This document shows, piece by piece, positions 5,264 to 7,640 of a DNA stretch of 7,640 nt (positions within the stretch are counted from its first letter, which is position 1; each line of letters begins with the position of its first letter). The DNA lies in NCBI GenBank assembly GCA_949427775.1, contig CASQEL010000090.1, positions 1 to 7,640 on the forward strand. Reading direction: 5' to 3'. Position numbers and translations under genes: made by a program. This stretch comes from an uncultured Desulfovibrionaceae bacterium. GTDB lineage: Bacteria; Desulfobacterota; Desulfovibrionia; Desulfovibrionales; Desulfovibrionaceae. The notes beneath the pieces were generated by a model. It had not been told where the DNA came from and searched no databases. It saw only the letters and a program-made list of their open reading frames with translations.

Positions 5264-6037
5264 ATGCAATTGGGCGACAAGCGATGTTTTGTGCTGGATA
5301 TGGACGGAACCATTTACCTGGGCAACAATCCCATCGAAGGCGCGGTGTCGTTCATTCAACGGCACTGGAACAGGGTGGATTTTCATTTCTTGAGCAACAA
5401 TACCTCCAAAGCGCCCGCCACCTATGTGCGCAAGCTGAACGGTATGGGGATTCCGGCCACGCCCGACCGCCTGCTGTCCCCGGTGACGCCGCTGATCGAT
5501 TTTCTGCGCGCGGAGCGTATTCATACGGCGTATGTGGTGGGCAACCGGGATTTTTCGGCGGATCTGCAGGCGCGCATGCCCGAACTGCGGCAGGCCGAGG
5601 ACGGAGCGCAGGCTGTTATCCTGGCCTATGATACGGAATTGACTTATGAAAAGTTGTCCCGTTCGGCCTTGCTGCTGCAGCGTCCGGAAGTAGTGTTTCT
5701 GGCCACCCATCCTGATCTGGTCTGTCCGTCGCCCGAAGGGCCGCTGCCGGATGTGGGCAGTTTTTTGGCCCTGTATCAAACGGCTGTCGGACGGCGGCCG
5801 CAGCGTATTTTCGGCAAGCCCGACCCCACGGTGCTGGCTCCGCTGCTGCGTCGCTATTCCAAAGAAGACATGGTGATGGTGGGAGATCGCCTTTCCACCG
5901 ACAAACTGCTGGCTGAAAACGCGGGCATTGATTTTCTGCTGGTGCTCAGCGGGGAAGCACGGCGGGAAGATTTGCCGGGACTGGCCCGCCAACCCACGCT
6001 GGTCGTGGAACATCTCGGAGAGCTGGACAAGGCGTAG
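5264..6037 (+). CDS. HAD superfamily hydrolase, NagD-like (subclass IIA)
   Basis: This is a predicted cytoplasmic Mg-dependent phosphatase of 257 residues, the usual length for NagD/AraL/PGP-type enzymes. Motif I is D12-M-D14-G-T, where D12 is the nucleophile and D14 the acid/base. Motif II is S44-N-N-T. Motif III is the Lys of FGKPDP (K185). Motif IV is G-D208-R-L-S-T-D213, which binds the metal. The roughly 140 residues between motifs II and III form the C2-type cap. Relatives dephosphorylate nucleotides, sugar phosphates, 2-phosphoglycolate or glycerol 3-phosphate; the substrate cannot be read from the sequence. The start is the ATG at 5264 with AGGGAAG 7 or so bases upstream. The gene is divergent from glpA, so it may share control signals and act on a glycerol-derived phosphate, but that is inference from position only. 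It is followed by a strong hairpin. Confidence 0.9.
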   Translation: MQLGDKRCFVLDMDGTIYLGNNPIEGAVSFIQRHWNRVDFHFLSNNTSKAPATYVRKLNGMGIPATPDRLLSPVTPLIDFLRAERIHTAYVVGNRDFSADLQARMPELRQAEDGAQAVILAYDTELTYEKLSRSALLLQRPEVVFLATHPDLVCPSPEGPLPDVGSFLALYQTAVGRRPQRIFGKPDPTVLAPLLRRYSKEDMVMVGDRLSTDKLLAENAGIDFLLVLSGEARREDLPGLARQPTLVVEHLGELDKA

Positions 6038-6056
6038 CCGAGAAACGCATTTTCCA

Positions 6057-6092
6057 AAAGGTCTCCTCCGTTGTTGTTCGGAGGAGACCTTT
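6057..6092. terminator. Bidirectional terminator between convergent genes
   Basis: AAAGGTCTCCTCCG at 6057-6070 and CGGAGGAGACCTTT at 6079-6092 form a perfect 14-bp stem with the 8-base loop TTGTTGTT. It starts 19 bases after the HAD stop. On the plus strand the stem ends in TTT, and on the minus strand in TTTT, so it can serve both converging genes, although the T-runs are short. A second small hairpin, GCGCGG (6100-6105) with CCGCGC (6113-6118), lies between it and the minus-strand gene. Confidence 0.8.
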
Positions 6093-6141
6093 GCCATGCG
6101 CGCGGAATGATCCCGCGCTGCGGACGATGTCCGGTAAAGAA

Positions 6142-7056
6142 TTACGGCTTCACGGCAGTATTGCCGAAGTACCAAACCGCTCCATTGAGCTTGCGTATGG
6201 CCGCGACATCAAGCTGCACGGAAGGCGAGGTCATGTTTTCCACAACGGCGTTTCCCGCCACCCACTTGTCGGCGGGCATCAACGTGGAAGCCACGGAACT
6301 GACTCCCTTGACCAGGTAGTGGGTGGGGATGACCACATGGGGCCGGAGTTTTTTCAATATGCCGGCTATTTCGGCATACCCGAGCACATGCTGCGAATCA
6401 TCGACGGGCAGAATCAGCACATCGGGCCTGCCTACAGCCTTATAGACGCTTTCGGGAGCGTCGGGACGGTTGTCCCCCCAGTGAACTATGCGCAGTCCGC
6501 CGGTTTCAAAGACAAAGATGGTATTATCCAGAATGGGGGGATTGTTGGGCGGCACAGGGTCAATGCCTCTTTCCGGAAAGAGTTCCGTCCATAAGACCGG
6601 CCCCGGAGATTTGTACTGGTGTTTGTCGGCTATGCCGGTGACGCGCACGTCCGCGAACTTCCATTGTCCGGCGACGCGATCTATGACCATATGCGATTTT
6701 ACGCGATGCAGGGCGTTATGGTCATAGTGCCCGTGGGTGGAAAGCGCCACATTGGCGCGGCTCTCAGGAAATTCCTTGGGAAACCATATTCCCCATGTGC
6801 CGGAGGGGTCGTTTTTCCATGGGTCCACCAGCAGGGTCAGCCCTTCCGGCGTGGTGATGCGGAACGCCATGTGTCCGAAATACTCCAGCCGCACGGGGCC
6901 GGGTTTGTCCGCATTTAATGCCGCGTTTTGCAGGGCGATGATTCCATTGTTGTTGGCAGGGTTGCCTTTTTCCGCCGCCGTGGCGTCTTCCGCGAAGAGG
7001 GCGGTCATGAAGCAGCAGGTCAGAAGAAGGCCTTTCATTGCTCGGATCACGTTCAT
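6142..7056 (-). CDS. Exported metallo-beta-lactamase-fold hydrolase (UlaG-like)
   Basis: This is a predicted metal-dependent hydrolase of 304 residues. The start is the ATG at 7056 with GGAG 8 bases upstream; the frame is open further up, but that part does not look like protein. Residues 1-28 look like a signal peptide: R5 and K8, a hydrophobic core GLLLTCCFMTALFA, then candidate cleavage after A22 or A28. It is therefore probably periplasmic. LLVDPW (D78) is the conserved strand of UlaG-like members. The metal motif is H108-G-H110-Y-D112-H113. A further ligand candidate is D195 or H192 in HWGDN, and H246 in PTHY completes the site. The family contains lactonases, phosphodiesterases and lipases such as NAPE-PLD, so the substrate is unknown. 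It has no neighbour on its strand and appears to be transcribed alone, ending at the shared hairpin. Confidence 0.88.
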   Translation of the reverse strand: MNVIRAMKGLLLTCCFMTALFAEDATAAEKGNPANNNGIIALQNAALNADKPGPVRLEYFGHMAFRITTPEGLTLLVDPWKNDPSGTWGIWFPKEFPESRANVALSTHGHYDHNALHRVKSHMVIDRVAGQWKFADVRVTGIADKHQYKSPGPVLWTELFPERGIDPVPPNNPPILDNTIFVFETGGLRIVHWGDNRPDAPESVYKAVGRPDVLILPVDDSQHVLGYAEIAGILKKLRPHVVIPTHYLVKGVSSVASTLMPADKWVAGNAVVENMTSPSVQLDVAAIRKLNGAVWYFGNTAVKP

Positions 7057-7362
7057 AATACAGCTCCATTTTGGGGTCGAACAATTTGAAGCGCATGTGT
7101 GAAGCGTAATAAACAAGCGCTGCAACGCGAAAAGGCGTGAGGGACGTGTACTGCGCCCACTGTTTAGTGAGAAAAATGGCTATAGAAATGTCGACATTCT
7201 ATATGCATCTTTTTCCACATTGCATGTGCCGTGTCAACGGCAATATGCTGTCGCAACAAGTTATATAAAAATTGATATAGTATGTAAGACTGTCTCCCGT
7301 ATACGTGTGCGCAATGGCCTGTCGTATCCCCCAGGCGGCAGAGCAGTCGATGTTCCAAGGGG
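7057..7362. other. Upstream region of the exported hydrolase gene
   Basis: This stretch of about 300 bases is AT-richer than the coding DNA around it. It contains a 23-bp near-palindrome at 7181-7203, a 6-bp hairpin TGCCGT/ACGGCA at 7227-7242, and AT-rich tracts at about 7258-7290. A minus-strand TTGACA at 7237-7232 has no acceptable -10 at 17 bases. No promoter can be named with confidence and no gene is seen. Confidence 0.5.
7181..7203. promoter_or_regulatory. Operator-like palindrome upstream of exported hydrolase
   Basis: The core AATGTCGACATT at 7187-7198 is a perfect 12-bp palindrome. It is extended by TATAG on the left and CTATA on the right, broken only by one extra A on the left. 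The spacing fits a dimeric repressor site, and it contains TATAGA, a -10-like hexamer, on both strands. It lies about 125 bases upstream of the hydrolase start. The regulator is unknown. Confidence 0.4.
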
Positions 7363-7590
7363 ATGCTGCAACAGATTGCGTACATCGCCACCGCCCGCCC
7401 CATTGCTGCGGAAGGGGGTTGTCTGATATGCGCGCTCCCGGAAGATGCCGGGCATGCCGCCGCGGTGAAGATTTTTTTGCTTGCGGCGACGCTCTTTTGG
7501 GGGACCGTCGTCCGCGCCGAAAGAACGGCGGAGCGTTTGCGGTCGAGAGATATGAACACCGCGCGGGAACATTTGTACCATATATTCTAG
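7363..7590 (+). CDS. Doubtful small ORF with hydrophobic segment
   Basis: This 75-codon frame runs from an ATG at 7363 to a TAG that lies at the start of a strong hairpin. GGGG abuts the ATG, so spacing for a ribosome binding site is bad. An internal GTG at 7465 would give about 41 residues beginning KIFLLAATLFWGTVVRA, which resembles a short signal peptide with an AxA-like end or a single membrane helix; it too lacks a clear ribosome binding site. No family is recognised. It may be a small exported peptide, a gene relic or chance. The hairpin directly after the stop is the only supporting context. Confidence 0.2.
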   Translation: MLQQIAYIATARPIAAEGGCLICALPEDAGHAAAVKIFLLAATLFWGTVVRAERTAERLRSRDMNTAREHLYHIF

Positions 7591-7623
7591 TACACAGAAA
7601 CATCTAAAGTTTCTGTGTACTAG
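7587..7623. repeat. 14-bp perfect hairpin bounded by CTAG
   Basis: CTAGTACACAGAAA at 7587-7600 and TTTCTGTGTACTAG at 7610-7623 are perfect reverse complements around the 9-base spacer CATCTAAAG. It is AT-rich, with no T-run after it on either strand. Possible roles are an operator, an unusual terminator after the small upstream ORF, or the residue of a mobile element with a CTAG target. The sequence does not decide between these. Confidence 0.75.
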
Positions 7624-7640
7624 CCGCCATGCGAGAGCAT

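Noticed and set aside
5009..6175. 388-codon minus-strand open frame opposite the HAD gene
   Set aside because: The plus strand carries all four HAD motifs in one frame. The minus translation is Arg/Gln/His-rich with no motif and crosses the terminator hairpin.
7012..7024. Possible lipoprotein signal (LLTCC) in the exported hydrolase
   Set aside because: The residue before Cys is Thr rather than Gly, Ala or Ser, and a hydrophobic core continues past the Cys pair.
1..7640. CRISPR array, tRNA or rRNA
   Set aside because: No regularly spaced repeats, no T-loop GGTTCGA-type context in a cloverleaf, and no rRNA signature was seen on either strand.

Overview
The window looks like a chromosomal segment of a GC-rich anaerobic or facultatively anaerobic bacterium. 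I lean to a Desulfovibrio-like sulfate reducer from the GC-rich coding style and gene content, but nothing in the sequence proves the taxon. No CRISPR array, rRNA or tRNA was seen.

Layout. Positions 1-489 hold no intact gene. This stretch contains several strong inverted repeats, the decayed 3' end of an IS200/IS605-type tnpB, and a right-end hairpin typical of such elements. Positions 490-4567 hold a minus-strand operon in the order glpA, glpB, glpC, coding for the membrane-associated anaerobic glycerol-3-phosphate dehydrogenase. GlpA and GlpB overlap by 17 bases, and glpC follows glpB after 13 bases. As read here glpC carries a one-base frameshift near 1389, so the third subunit is broken unless this is a sequencing error. 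Positions 4568-5263 form a regulatory region of about 700 bases between divergent genes. It has an AT-rich promoter zone, two sites resembling the E. coli GlpR operator, and a cluster of interleaved inverted repeats. Positions 5264-6037 encode a NagD-like HAD phosphatase on the plus strand. Positions 6057-6092 form a 14-bp perfect hairpin that probably terminates both this gene and the convergent gene at 6142-7056. That gene encodes an exported metallo-beta-lactamase-fold hydrolase of the UlaG-like type. Positions 7057-7640 are mostly non-coding, with an operator-like palindrome, one doubtful small ORF and a 14-bp hairpin bounded by CTAG.

How the genes work together. GlpABC oxidises glycerol 3-phosphate to dihydroxyacetone phosphate and passes electrons to the quinone pool for anaerobic respiration. 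The GlpR-like sites fit induction by glycerol 3-phosphate. The divergent HAD phosphatase may act on a small phosphorylated sugar or polyol; a link to glycerol 3-phosphate is only inferred from position. The exported hydrolase has no visible link to the glp genes.

I found no convincing new multi-gene system. The most informative points are the glpC lesion, the two GlpR-like operators, the IS605 relic with its hairpin-rich surroundings, and the interleaved repeats upstream of the phosphatase gene.
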